Assembly (NCBI GenBank): GCA_949299515.1
Contig: CASGAP010000001.1
Span: forward strand, 62,001-126,000
DNA: 64,000 bases
Direction of reading: 5' to 3'
Origin: an uncultured Desulfovibrionaceae bacterium
GTDB taxonomy: Bacteria > Desulfobacterota > Desulfovibrionia > Desulfovibrionales > Desulfovibrionaceae
Shown here: piece by piece, positions 43,265 through 52,064 of the stretch
How positions within the stretch are numbered: position 1 is the stretch's first letter
How the letters are laid out: the number at the start of each line of letters is the position of its first letter
Position numbers and translations under genes: made by a program
The notes under the pieces: model-generated
Told to the model about the DNA's origin: nothing
The model's database searches: none
What the model saw: only the letters and a program-made list of their open reading frames with translations

Positions 43265-44188
43265 TTATATTTTATTGGAAGAGCCCAATACGTTTTTGAT
43301 TTTGTGCTGAACCATGGTGCGCACGGCTTCGCGAGCGGGCTTGAGGTAAGAGCGCGGGTCGAATTCTTCCGGCGCTTCGGCAAGCTGACGGCGGATATAG
43401 GCAGTCATGGCAAGGCGGATATCGGAGTCGATATTGATTTTGCAGACGCCCATGGAAGCCGCTTTTCTGAGCATTTCTTCGGGAACGCCTTTGGCGGAGC
43501 CGAGTTTTGCGCCGTATTTGTTGGCCATTTCCACAAATTCCTGCGGAACGGAAGAAGCGCCGTGCAGAACAAGCGGGTAGTTCGGCAAAAGGGCGCTGAT
43601 TTTTTCGAGGCGTTCAAAATCAAGTTTTGCTTCGCCTTTGAATTTGTATGCGCCGTGGCTTGTGCCTATGGCTATGGCAAGGGAATCGCAGCCGCTGCGT
43701 TCTACGAATTCCACGGCCTGGTCGGGATCGGTGTAGACGGATTTTTCCGCGGAAACGTGTTCTTCCACGCCGGCAAGCTGGCCGAGTTCCGCTTCAACCC
43801 AAACGCCTTTGTCGTGGGCGTATTCCACGACTTTTTTGGTAATGGCGATGTTTTCTTCGAAGCTGTGGTGGGAACCGTCGATCATAACGGAGGTAAAGCC
43901 GCCGTCGATGCAGGCTTTGCAGATTTCAAAATCCGCGCCGTGGTCAAGGTGTATGCAGATAGGAAGATCATTTTCCTGCAGGGCAGCTTCGGCAAGCTTC
44001 ATGATGTAGGGCTGACCCGCATATTTTCGTGCACCAGCAGAAACTTGCAGAATAACAGGAGATTTTTCTTCTGAGGCGGCCTGCATGATGCCTTGGATAA
44101 TTTCCATGTTATTGATGTTGAATGCTCCGACGGCATAAGACTCGGCATAGGCGCGAGCAAACATTTCTTTTGGTCCAACTAAGGGCAT
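43265..44188 (-). CDS. fba: Class II fructose-1,6-bisphosphate aldolase (307 aa)
   Basis: Zinc-dependent aldolase, with AVGAFNINNME near the start, the IHLDHGAD zinc motif around residue 83, GSHHSFEEN, and LHGASSVP plus KINIDSDIR for phosphate binding. The ATG at 44188 has GGAGG 7 bases upstream; an ATG at 44209 is less likely. It is the first gene of the fba-gapA pair. Confidence 0.96.
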   Translation of the reverse strand: MPLVGPKEMFARAYAESYAVGAFNINNMEIIQGIMQAASEEKSPVILQVSAGARKYAGQPYIMKLAEAALQENDLPICIHLDHGADFEICKACIDGGFTSVMIDGSHHSFEENIAITKKVVEYAHDKGVWVEAELGQLAGVEEHVSAEKSVYTDPDQAVEFVERSGCDSLAIAIGTSHGAYKFKGEAKLDFERLEKISALLPNYPLVLHGASSVPQEFVEMANKYGAKLGSAKGVPEEMLRKAASMGVCKINIDSDIRLAMTAYIRRQLAEAPEEFDPRSYLKPAREAVRTMVQHKIKNVLGSSNKI

Positions 44189-44385
44189 AGACGTCCTCCA
44201 AAAATTCATGCGTAATTTGATTGAAAAATCATACTATAAAGCGGAAATTTTGGCAATGTGTACGCAGGAAAAATAAAATTTTCCGGGAAAAACGGCTGTT
44301 TTCGGCGTAAACTTTGGGTTTGACGAAAGAAAGCATCTGTGCAAAAATATTTGCGTTCGTTTTAATGTATACATAAGGAAACCCC

Positions 44386-45450
44386 ATGCACAGAATCTGC
44401 ATTAAAGATATTCAGAAAACCATACCCGCGGGCGAAGGAATCTGTTCCGTGTTCCTCGTCAGTTCCGCGCAAAAATCCGAAGGCCGCAATGGCCCGTTCT
44501 GGTCGGTGAAGCTTAAGGACGCCACGGGTGTCTTGGACGCCAAAATCTGGTCGCCGCTCAGCCAAAGCGTGACGGATCTCAAAGCCGGCGATTTTATTGA
44601 AGTAAAAGGCAGGACTTCCCTGTTCCGCGATCAGCTGCAGATGACGGTGGAAGCCCTGCGGCCCGTGGAAAATCCCGAACACCTGAATATGGGGGATTTT
44701 ATCCCCACTTCCGCGGTGGAGCCTGCGGAAATTCTTGAACAAATTGAAACGCTGGTCAGTCAGGAAATCACTTATGCGCCGTGGAAGGATTTTTGCAGAT
44801 CCGTGCTGAAAGACAGCAGGATACGGGCAAAGCTTCTGCTTGCGCCTGCCGCCAAATCCGTACATCATGCCTATGCGGGCGGCTTGCTTGAACATATGCA
44901 TTCCGTTGCGGGGCTGTGTCTGAAATTCTGCGACCATTATCCGGAACTGGACAGGCAGACCCTGTTTGTGGCGGGGCTTTTTCATGATATCGGCAAGCTG
45001 GAGGAATTGTCCGGCGGCCTGGTGAACGATTATACGGACGAAGGGAAAATGCTCGGTCATATCGTGCAGGGTATTTTAATGCTGCGGCCGTTTTTGGAAA
45101 AAGCAAAAGTGGACGAAAAACTGGCGCTGCATTTGGAACATTTAATATTGTCCCACCACGGCGAACCGGAATACGGCGCGCCGCGCGTGCCCCTCAGTCC
45201 CGAAGCCTTTGCCCTGCATTATGCGGATAATTTGGACGCCAAACTGGCGCAGTGCCGCGAAGCGTTTGCCCAAATGCCCGCCGCCGAAGAGGAAGAAGAT
45301 CAAGGCATAGGCTGGTCGGCCTGGATAGGCCTGCTCGGCAGAAGTCTGTGCAAAATGCCGCAGACTCCCAAGCCCAAGGAAAAAGAAAACGCAAAAACCA
45401 AAAAAACGCCCAAGGAAAAGCAGTGCTCCCTGCTGGGCATTACGGAATAG
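44386..45450 (+). CDS. YhaM-like OB/HD-domain 3'-5' exoribonuclease (354 aa)
   Basis: An N-terminal OB fold (residues ~15-95: WSVKLKDATGVLDAKIW and GDFIEVKGRTSLF) is followed by an HD domain with HHAYAGGLLEHMHSV, LFHDIGKLEEL and LSHHGEPEYGAP. This is the YhaM/CBF1 layout for single-strand nucleases. The C-terminal ~50 residues are a Lys/Pro-rich tail absent from Bacillus YhaM. tmk starts 4 bases later. Confidence 0.88.
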   Translation: MHRICIKDIQKTIPAGEGICSVFLVSSAQKSEGRNGPFWSVKLKDATGVLDAKIWSPLSQSVTDLKAGDFIEVKGRTSLFRDQLQMTVEALRPVENPEHLNMGDFIPTSAVEPAEILEQIETLVSQEITYAPWKDFCRSVLKDSRIRAKLLLAPAAKSVHHAYAGGLLEHMHSVAGLCLKFCDHYPELDRQTLFVAGLFHDIGKLEELSGGLVNDYTDEGKMLGHIVQGILMLRPFLEKAKVDEKLALHLEHLILSHHGEPEYGAPRVPLSPEAFALHYADNLDAKLAQCREAFAQMPAAEEEEDQGIGWSAWIGLLGRSLCKMPQTPKPKEKENAKTKKTPKEKQCSLLGITE

Positions 45451-45454
45451 GAAT

Positions 45455-46105
45455 ATGGCAGGGCTTTTTATCACTTTTGAAGGCATGGAGGGCGCGGGCA
45501 AAACCACGCTTATCCAAAAACTTGCCGCGCATTTTTCTGCTTCGGGCCGTGATGTGCTGATAACGCGCGAGCCGGGCGGCAGCGGACTCGGCAAAAAACT
45601 GCGCACCATTATTTTAAATGCGGAAGAAAAAATCAGCAGCAGTGCGGAATTGTTTTTGTTTCTTGCCGACAGGGCAGAGCATATCGAAGACGTTATAAAG
45701 CCTGCCCTGGAACAGGGAAAAATTGTGCTTTGCGACCGATTTACCGACAGCACGGTTGCGTATCAGGGCTATGGCAGAGGCATGGACAGAGCCTTGCTTG
45801 AAACCCTGAACGGCGTTGCCGCGGGCGGGCTTGTGCCCGATTTGACCGTTGTGCTTGATTTGGAACCCGAAGTCGGGCTGAGCCGGGCAAAAAAGCGCAA
45901 TGCCGAACAGAACCTGACCGTGGAAGAGGGCCGTTTTGAGGCCGAAGCATTGATTTTTCACCGGAAAATACGCCAAGGCTTTTTGGAAATGGCCCAAAGC
46001 GGCGGCCGCTTTTTTGTCGTGGACGCCATGCAGGACGCAGAGGCCGTTTTTGAACAGGTAAAGCGGAAAATCGAAAATATGCCGGAAACGGAAAAACAGC
46101 GGTAA
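45455..46105 (+). CDS. tmk: Thymidylate kinase (216 aa)
   Basis: Phosphorylates dTMP to dTDP. It has the P-loop FEGMEGAGKTT, the DR(F/Y) motif in CDRFTDSTVAYQGYGRG, and a LID segment with VGLSRAKKRNAEQN. The Arg in the LID places it with E. coli-type TMKs. It is in the middle of a three-gene run YhaM-like, tmk, DUF2269-like. Confidence 0.96.
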   Translation: MAGLFITFEGMEGAGKTTLIQKLAAHFSASGRDVLITREPGGSGLGKKLRTIILNAEEKISSSAELFLFLADRAEHIEDVIKPALEQGKIVLCDRFTDSTVAYQGYGRGMDRALLETLNGVAAGGLVPDLTVVLDLEPEVGLSRAKKRNAEQNLTVEEGRFEAEALIFHRKIRQGFLEMAQSGGRFFVVDAMQDAEAVFEQVKRKIENMPETEKQR

Positions 46106-46117
46106 TTCGGAGCAGGT

Positions 46118-46633
46118 ATGAGATTATCGGCACGCGGACAAAAATTTTTGAAAGCCGTGCATTTGATCACTGCGGTCTGTTGGGTGGGCGGAGCATTGTC
46201 TTTGCTTGTTCTGAACCGTCTGACGGGCGATCTTGCCTTTACCGAACACGCTTACGGCCTGAATTTTGCCAAACACAGCATTGATGTTTTTGTGGTCATT
46301 ATTCCCGGAGCTGTGGGCTGTCTGCTGACGGGGCTTTGTTATTCCCTGCTGACGCCGTGGGGATTTAAAAAACACGGGTGGATTTTGGCAAAATGGGTGC
46401 TGACCGTGGGGCTGATTGTGTCGGGTACGTTTTATCTCGGTCCCCGCGAGCGTTTTTTATTGGAATTTTCCAAAAACAGCGGCGTGCAGGAACTTCTTTT
46501 GCAGACAGGCGACTATGCGCGGGTTTTCGGCGAATATACCGCGTTCGGTTTGGTGCAGAGCTGTTTGCTGGTATTTTTGATTGTGCTTTCCGTGTGGAAG
46601 CCGAAAAAAAATAAGGCTGTGTTTTCCAAGTAA
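46118..46633 (+). CDS. DUF2269-like four-helix membrane protein (171 aa)
   Basis: Four hydrophobic helices with KAVHLITAVCWVGGALS in the first, IPGAVGCLLTGLCYSLLTPWG in the second, and a third starting HGWILAKWVLTVGL. This pattern is seen in DUF2269-type predicted membrane proteins. Function unknown. The last residues and the TAA stop fall inside the left arm of a repeat element, so the natural C terminus may have been replaced. Confidence 0.65.
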   Translation: MRLSARGQKFLKAVHLITAVCWVGGALSLLVLNRLTGDLAFTEHAYGLNFAKHSIDVFVVIIPGAVGCLLTGLCYSLLTPWGFKKHGWILAKWVLTVGLIVSGTFYLGPRERFLLEFSKNSGVQELLLQTGDYARVFGEYTAFGLVQSCLLVFLIVLSVWKPKKNKAVFSK

Positions 46634-46802
46634 CGGCATTGACGGCAGCAGTTATAAAACAGTCTGCAAAAACAGGTTATTTTAATTGCGGAAAAGACTG
46701 TTCTGCCGTTTTTATTTTTGCAAGGTTCCGCAAATACCGTGTAATGGGGGATCACTTCTCCCAAGAAAACAAGAAAAATAATTTGGGAGCATATCCTAAT
46801 AT
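46611..46802 (+). repeat. TIR-family intergenic element, copy C
   Basis: The left arm, a GTGTTTTCCAAGTAA-type sequence ending at 46633, overlaps the end of the membrane-protein gene. The right arm ATAATTTGGGAGCATATCCTAA is at about 46780-46801. Inside are GGCAGCAGTTATA (as in copies A and B), a CAAGGTTCCGCAAATACCGTG half-hairpin and CTCCCAAGAAAAC. It fills the gap to the next gene together with 66 bases of AT-rich leader. Confidence 0.68.
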
Positions 46803-46868
46803 AATTTAAAAATAATCCGAAAAGAATAAAGAATAGTGTGACGTAGACCCTTAAAGGTTTGGTGAATC

Positions 46869-47687
46869 ATGAAAAAATCTTTTGTTCTTTTTTCAGCGCT
46901 GTGTTCAGGATTGTTTTTAGCGGTGCCTTCTTTTGCCGCGGAAAATTCCGCGGGACAAGGCACAGGACAGGCCGTGCAGTCCGCACGGCAGTCCGCGCAG
47001 CAAAGTTCCGTTCCCGTACAGGTTAACGTGAATGTCAATACTTCTGCCCATGCTCAGGGAAATACCCAGACCGCAGAAATTTCCAATACTCAAAATCAGG
47101 CTCAGACCCAGTATGCCGCAGCTGCGCCCGTGCCTGCGCCAAACGCCGTGCAAAGCGGTGCAAAACGGCTGAGCGGTGCGGACAGTCTGTACGGCGATTA
47201 TGCGGAATCTCCGTATCAAAGCAGTCTGCAGACGGAAATGCTGCGCCATACGGTATGGGGTTCTCTTGTTCCACGCAAAAAAATATATGGGGACCCTGCA
47301 CTCGGCAAATATCCGCCGCGGTATTCCGCGTCTAAGCCTGCACAGTTTAAGCCCGCCCGGTCTAAACCTGCCGTTTCCGGCAATGGCGCGGCAGTGCAGA
47401 ACGGGCCGCAAACCCTGCATATGCAGGGAACGATAAACGGTACCGTGAACGGAACGTTTACGGGAACGGTGACGGGAACCGCTTCAGAAACCGTTTCGGG
47501 AGCGGCTGCCAATGAACAGGCTGCAAATTCCGCCGCTGTGCCGAATACCGCAAAGGAAACGGGCAAAACGTCTTTTTATGAGCCCATGAATGCCGCTCCG
47601 TCCGCGCAGGAAGCCGCAGGCCCGCGGCAGGACGTGCAGGAAAAAGTGGAAAGCATTCAGGACGCTTTATTGATACCGAAAGTATAA
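46869..47687 (+). CDS. Secreted low-complexity protein of unknown function (272 aa)
   Basis: Has a clean signal peptide (cut after PSFA, residue ~23). Gln/Ala/Ser-rich sequence covers residues 25-95, and a central segment (100-150: SLYGDYAESPYQSSLQTEML...VPRKKIYGDPALG) looks folded. A Lys/Pro stretch and then a Gly-Thr-Val repeat (GTINGTVNGTFTGTVTG, ~183-200) follow. I recognise no family. It lies 100 bases upstream of tolB on the same strand, so it may be an envelope protein. Confidence 0.7.
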   Translation: MKKSFVLFSALCSGLFLAVPSFAAENSAGQGTGQAVQSARQSAQQSSVPVQVNVNVNTSAHAQGNTQTAEISNTQNQAQTQYAAAAPVPAPNAVQSGAKRLSGADSLYGDYAESPYQSSLQTEMLRHTVWGSLVPRKKIYGDPALGKYPPRYSASKPAQFKPARSKPAVSGNGAAVQNGPQTLHMQGTINGTVNGTFTGTVTGTASETVSGAAANEQAANSAAVPNTAKETGKTSFYEPMNAAPSAQEAAGPRQDVQEKVESIQDALLIPKV

Positions 47688-47787
47688 ATACAATAAAAAC
47701 AATATGTTGCAAAATAATAAAACAGTTTGAATACTGTGCTGTTTATGATATAGGATTGCGTGAGGTCAGAAAAAAGGTATTTACCCT

Positions 47788-49101
47788 ATGAAAAAAATTC
47801 TTTCTTTTGTTTTGGTGCTGTTTGCGTGCATAAGCACGGCGCCTTTTGCGCTGGCAGCGACCATGGTGGATATTTACGGTCCCGGCCAGAATATTGTGAA
47901 TTTAAGTATGGCAAAGCCGCTCACCGCGCCCATGACGGAGGCCAAAGGGCTGGGAGCCGCGCTGGATAAGGAAATCCGTTATAATTTGTCTTTTTTGCCC
48001 TTTATGAACCTGGTGCCCGACGCCAACATTCTCGGCGGCACGGTGCTGAATGCCTGGAGCGGCGCCAATCTTGATTTCCGCCGTTTTCAGATCGGCGGGG
48101 CGGATCTGCTCGTCACGTCTTACTGGGGCGGCGGCGACAATAACGGCAGCAAAGTGGAACTGCGCGTTTTTGAAACGTTTTCCGGCAAATTTATTTTCGG
48201 CAACGCCTACAGCAATATTACCGATAAAGAAGTGGAAGCCGTGGCGGATAAATTCTGCGCCGATCTTATGAAAGCATTGACCGGCAGCGGCGACTTTTTC
48301 CTTTCCACGCTGACTTTTGCCAAGGACGCAAGCAAAACCAAGCGCGATATTTGGATTGTATCGCCCACGGGAAAAAATCTTCGGCAAATCACTTCCCTCA
48401 AAGGGATAGCCATGTCTCCCGCATGGTCTCCCGACGGCCGTTACATCGTGTTCAGCCATATTGACGAAGGTTCCCATGCCCTGGGCGTATGGCAGAGTGC
48501 CAACGGCAAAGTGCAGCGCATACGTTTTCCCGGCAATACCGTCATAGGCCCCAGCTTTATGCCGGACAACAAAGTGGCGGTAAGTCTGTCTTCCGGTTCC
48601 CAGCCGGATATTTTCCTGCTGGATCACCGTTTCAGAAGGGAACGCGTGTTGGAAAACAGCCCGTCCATTGATGTTTCCCCGACTTTTGACCACAGCGGAA
48701 CCAAAATGGTCTTTACGTCCAACCGCCTGGGCGGCCCGCAGATTTTCCTGAAAGATTTCACCACTGGCACCACCACAAGGGTAAGCAAAACAGGGTCCTA
48801 CAATACCGAACCTGCCATAAGTCCCGACGGAACCGTTGTGGCCTATACTAAGGCAACGCCGCAGGGACACAGAATTTTCGTGCATGATTTGGTAACGGGC
48901 ATCGAGCGTCAGGTAAGCTTCGGCCCCGGCCGCGACGAGCACCCGTCCTTTGCGCCGGACAGCTATTTTCTGGCCTTTGTTTCCAACAGAACCGGCGTGA
49001 AGCAAATATATCTCATCACCCGCCACGGCGGTACGGCAAAGCACGTGCCCACGGGCAGCGGCAATGCATATTTCCCGCGCTGGGGCAAAATTCCCCGATA
49101 A
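47788..49101 (+). CDS. tolB: Tol-Pal system beta-propeller protein TolB (437 aa)
   Basis: Periplasmic partner of Pal and TolA in outer-membrane constriction. Signal peptide to about residue 24. The N-terminal alpha/beta domain spans 25-170. Five beta-propeller blades follow, each with the TolB/WD40-like repeat (AWSPDGRYIVFSHID, TFDHSGTKMVFTSNRLGGPQIF, AISPDGTVVAYTK, SFAPDSYFLAFVSNRTG). Length is typical. tolQRA and pal are not adjacent. Confidence 0.94.
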   Translation: MKKILSFVLVLFACISTAPFALAATMVDIYGPGQNIVNLSMAKPLTAPMTEAKGLGAALDKEIRYNLSFLPFMNLVPDANILGGTVLNAWSGANLDFRRFQIGGADLLVTSYWGGGDNNGSKVELRVFETFSGKFIFGNAYSNITDKEVEAVADKFCADLMKALTGSGDFFLSTLTFAKDASKTKRDIWIVSPTGKNLRQITSLKGIAMSPAWSPDGRYIVFSHIDEGSHALGVWQSANGKVQRIRFPGNTVIGPSFMPDNKVAVSLSSGSQPDIFLLDHRFRRERVLENSPSIDVSPTFDHSGTKMVFTSNRLGGPQIFLKDFTTGTTTRVSKTGSYNTEPAISPDGTVVAYTKATPQGHRIFVHDLVTGIERQVSFGPGRDEHPSFAPDSYFLAFVSNRTGVKQIYLITRHGGTAKHVPTGSGNAYFPRWGKIPR

Positions 49102-49119
49102 TGCGCAAAACGCATTTTT

Positions 49120-49156
49120 CCCCTTTCGGAATTATTCCGCAAGGGGATTTTTTTTT
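49120..49156 (+). terminator. Terminator of tolB
   Basis: CCCCTTTCGGAAT and ATTCCGCAAGGGG form a long stem with one interior mismatch, followed by ATTTTTTTTT. Confidence 0.88.
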
Positions 49157-49259
49157 GTCTGTCGCAGCGGAATATGCCGAAAACAGCGTGCGGCGTCGGT
49201 TTATTTATTCTTCGGGTTATGCTACAGTGTTTTAAAATCGGTTAAGCGAGGCAGGCAGT

Positions 49260-49970
49260 ATGGACAGTGTTTTGGTGACGGGCGCGGCGCAGGGCATAGG
49301 CAGGACGGCGGCGCTGTTTTTTGCGGAAAAGGGCTATTGTGTTTTTGCGCTGGATATTCTGCCCTGTTCCTTTGAGGACGGCAACATCACGGCTTTTCGG
49401 GCTGATGTGGCGGATACGCAGGCACTGCGGCAGGTTTTTGCGGCCGTCAGGGAGCAGTGCGGCGCATTGAACATTCTTATTAACAATGCGGGAATAAGCC
49501 GTTTTCAAAAGCCGCTGGCCGATGTGGAACCGGAAGAATTTGACAGAATTATGGCAGTGAACCTGCGCGGCGCGTATTTTTGCGCCAAGGAATTCGTGCG
49601 GGCAAACAAGGGCGCGGAATACGGCCGTATCGTCAATATTGCGTCCACGCGTTTTTGTCAGAACGAGGTGGACTGGGACTGCTACGGCGCCGCCAAGGGC
49701 GGGCTTGTTTCGCTGACGGCAAGCCTTTGCGTATCGCTGTCGGGCACGGGTATAACCGTCAATGCGGTAAGCCCGGGCTGGATAGCCTGCACGGATTATG
49801 ACAGGCTGACGCCTCTTGACCATTTCCAGCACCCCAGCGGCCGCGTGGGCAGGCCCGAAGATATAGCGCGGCTGTGTTATTTTCTTTGTCAAAAGGAAAA
49901 CGATTTTATTAACGGGGCCAATATCCCTGTTGACGGCGGCATGACTAAGCGCATGATTTATTTTGAATAA
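49260..49970 (+). CDS. Short-chain dehydrogenase/reductase (236 aa)
   Basis: Classical SDR with the cofactor motif TGAAQGIGR, NNAG in the middle, the catalytic Ser in NIASTRF and YGAAK (YxxxK). A final GANIPVDGGM is as in FabG-like enzymes. Asp after strand 2 (ALDIL) suggests NAD. Substrate unknown. A ~120-base gap separates it from the macrodomain gene, so cotranscription is uncertain. Confidence 0.9.
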   Translation: MDSVLVTGAAQGIGRTAALFFAEKGYCVFALDILPCSFEDGNITAFRADVADTQALRQVFAAVREQCGALNILINNAGISRFQKPLADVEPEEFDRIMAVNLRGAYFCAKEFVRANKGAEYGRIVNIASTRFCQNEVDWDCYGAAKGGLVSLTASLCVSLSGTGITVNAVSPGWIACTDYDRLTPLDHFQHPSGRVGRPEDIARLCYFLCQKENDFINGANIPVDGGMTKRMIYFE

Positions 49971-50090
49971 AACGGTTTTTTATAAAAAAAAGAAACATTT
50001 CGCTTTAATTGTATTCCGAACCGAAAAGGTTGTGTCTGAAAATCTGTTTGGAACGGATTAAGCGGTTTTTCGGCAGAAAAAGGATTTGTC

Positions 50091-50891
50091 ATGGCATATT
50101 TTCAGGATTTGTACGCGCAGGAGTTTTCTTGCCAGGAAGAGCGGCTTGATTTTCTTACGGCAGTGCTTCGGGAGCAGTGTGCGTTAAATTTTCCGCGGCC
50201 CGAAAGTCTTGCCGAAAAAAAGACGTATCTGCGGGCGCTGATGAACGTATGGCAGGTGCAGGAACTGCCGCAGGGCTTTCTGCCCGTGCAGGACGCGTAT
50301 CTGCAGGAAGAGCTGCGCGCAAAACCCGTGCAGGACGCCGCAAAGCTGGAATATCGGGATAATGCCGCCTTGTGGCAGGGTGACATTACCCTGCTGCGCG
50401 CCGATGCCGTGGTCAATGCCGCCAATAAGTATCTGCTGGGCTGTTTTGCGCCGCTGCACAAATGCATTGACAATGCAATCCATTCCTTTGCGGGGCTGCA
50501 GCTGCGCATACAGTGTTATAAGCTTATGCAGGAGCAGGGGCACGCGGAAGCGGCAGGCGGGGCAAAGCTGACGCCTGCCTACAATTTGCCTGCAAAATAC
50601 GTGATCCATACCGTCGGCCCCATTGTGGGACAGCGGCTGACGCAAAAGGACGAGGAACTGCTTTGTTCCTGTTACCGCGAATGTCTGCGCCGTGCCTGCG
50701 AAGCCGGGCTGGAAAGCATAGCTTTTTGCTGTATTTCCACGGGAGAATTTCATTTTCCCAACGAGCGCGCCGCGCAGCTTGCGGTGCAGACCGTGCGGCA
50801 GTGCCGTGAAGATTTTGCAGGGGATATAAAAATTATTTTTAATGTATTCAAAGATAAGGATTATGAAATTTACAGAAGAATACTCGGATAA
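50091..50891 (+). CDS. Zinc-dependent macrodomain ADP-ribosylglycohydrolase (266 aa)
   Basis: Removes ADP-ribose from proteins. The N-terminal ~90 residues form the helical extension typical of the zinc-macrodomain subgroup. The macrodomain starts at WQGDIT (96-100), with NAAN (109-112). A zinc site is LLGCFAPLHKCIDNAIH with C118, H123 and C125, followed by GGAKLTPAYNLPAKYVIHTVGP and the ISTGEFHFP loop. The subgroup is normally encoded beside a class M sirtuin, as here; the stop overlaps the next gene by 29 bases. Confidence 0.9.
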   Translation: MAYFQDLYAQEFSCQEERLDFLTAVLREQCALNFPRPESLAEKKTYLRALMNVWQVQELPQGFLPVQDAYLQEELRAKPVQDAAKLEYRDNAALWQGDITLLRADAVVNAANKYLLGCFAPLHKCIDNAIHSFAGLQLRIQCYKLMQEQGHAEAAGGAKLTPAYNLPAKYVIHTVGPIVGQRLTQKDEELLCSCYRECLRRACEAGLESIAFCCISTGEFHFPNERAAQLAVQTVRQCREDFAGDIKIIFNVFKDKDYEIYRRILG

Positions 50892-51714
50892 CTTTGCACG
50901 CTTTGCGGAATTTTTCCGTACTGCGGACGCTGTGCTCGTGGGGGCGGGTGCGGGGCTTTCGCTGGCCGCGGGCTATGCTTTGGACGGCGGGCGATTTGTG
51001 GAAAATTTTGCGGATTTCCATGAAAAATACGGTTTTTCCGATATGTATTCCGGCGGTTTTTATCCCTTTCCCACGCTTGAGGAATATTGGGCGTACTGGA
51101 GCAGGCATATTTGGCTGGAACGCTATGCCGAAGAAAAAAGCGCTTTGTACCGTGCGCTGCTGGAGCTGGTGGAACAAAAGGAATATTTTGTGCTGACTAC
51201 CAACGTGGATCATCGTTTTCAGCGTGCCGGCTTTGCCAAGGAACGGCTTTTTTACACGCAGGGCGATTTCGGGCTGTGGCAGTGTTCGCGCGCCTGTCAC
51301 GCAAAAACGTATGAAAACAGGGAAGAAGTGCTGCGTATGGTGCGGGAACAGCGGGATATGAAAATCCCCTCTGCCCTTATTCCGTATTGTCCGCGCTGCG
51401 GCAGGCCTATGACAATGAATTTGCGCACGGACGGTTTTTTTGTGGAAGACGCGGGCTGGGAACGGGCAAATACCCGTTATCAGGAATTTTTGGAACGGTT
51501 TTCGGGACAAAAAGTTTGTTATTTGGAGTTGGGGGTGGGGCAGAATACTCCCGGCATTATTAAATATCCGTTTTGGGCGCAGGTTTCTCATAACGAAAAC
51601 AGCCTGTACGTGTGCGTAAACCGCGAGCAGTTTGCCGTACCGGAAAAAATGCGTGCGCGTTCTTTGCTGTTTTCTGCGGATATTGCCGAATTTATCAATA
51701 ATTATTTTTCGTAG
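50863..51714 (+). CDS. Class M sirtuin (SirTM), protein ADP-ribosyltransferase (283 aa)
   Basis: Sirtuin-fold NAD enzyme of the SirTM group, which ADP-ribosylates a target instead of deacylating it. GAGAGLSLAAGY (27-38) binds NAD, TTNVDHRFQRAGF (112-124) is the SirTM form of the sirtuin TQNxD motif, and YTQGDFGLWQCSRACH follows. Zinc Cys are C141, C145, C176 and C179. The usual acyl-lysine deacylase His is not in place. The ATG at 50863 has AAGG upstream, and overlap with the macrodomain gene implies coupling. The usual GcvH-like and lipoate-ligase partners are absent. Confidence 0.88.
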   Translation: MKFTEEYSDNFARFAEFFRTADAVLVGAGAGLSLAAGYALDGGRFVENFADFHEKYGFSDMYSGGFYPFPTLEEYWAYWSRHIWLERYAEEKSALYRALLELVEQKEYFVLTTNVDHRFQRAGFAKERLFYTQGDFGLWQCSRACHAKTYENREEVLRMVREQRDMKIPSALIPYCPRCGRPMTMNLRTDGFFVEDAGWERANTRYQEFLERFSGQKVCYLELGVGQNTPGIIKYPFWAQVSHNENSLYVCVNREQFAVPEKMRARSLLFSADIAEFINNYFS

Positions 51715-51742
51715 TGCCGATATCTGCGTAGGCTGAAATTTT

Positions 51743-51772
51743 AAGCGGGGGAAAATTTCCCCCGCTTTTTAT
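51743..51772 (+). terminator. Terminator of the macrodomain-SirTM operon
   Basis: AAGCGGGGGAAA and TTTCCCCCGCTT form a 12-bp stem followed by TTT ATT. The stem core is the same GCGGGGGAAAT palindrome seen in repeat copy E. Confidence 0.85.
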
Positions 51773-52064
51773 TAATTGGCTTATTAATCAAATGATTAAT
51801 TATACTTGTACGTAATATATTGAAATATCACAATAAAAAAGTTTACTCCGTTGATTTTATTAAGTTTTATTATAATATATTGAAATAATATATTTTTTTG
51901 ATTTTTAAAATGAAATTAGTTTTCATTTTTTATGTAACATACCGTTTTTTTTATTTTCTTGTAACCCTTTAAAATTTATGTATAATAAGAATAATTAGCA
52001 TTATATAATTTGTTTGTTTTTTGGGTTTGTGTTTTTTTGTCAGAGCAATTTTTAGTGAGGTCTT
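51773..52064. other. Very AT-rich leader of the autotransporter locus
   Basis: About 290 bases rich in A and T without ORFs. It contains the Fur-like site at 51910 and several TATAAT-like hexamers (for example near 51870 and 52000), so transcription starts cannot be assigned. AGTGAGG lies just before the ATG at 52065. Confidence 0.5.
51910..51926 (+). promoter_or_regulatory. Possible degenerate Fur box
   Basis: ATGAAATTAGTTTTCAT matches the Fur-box consensus WTGAAAATNATTTTCAW at all but two positions. It lies 140 bases upstream of the autotransporter start in a sequence rich in A and T, where chance matches are expected. Confidence 0.3.
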
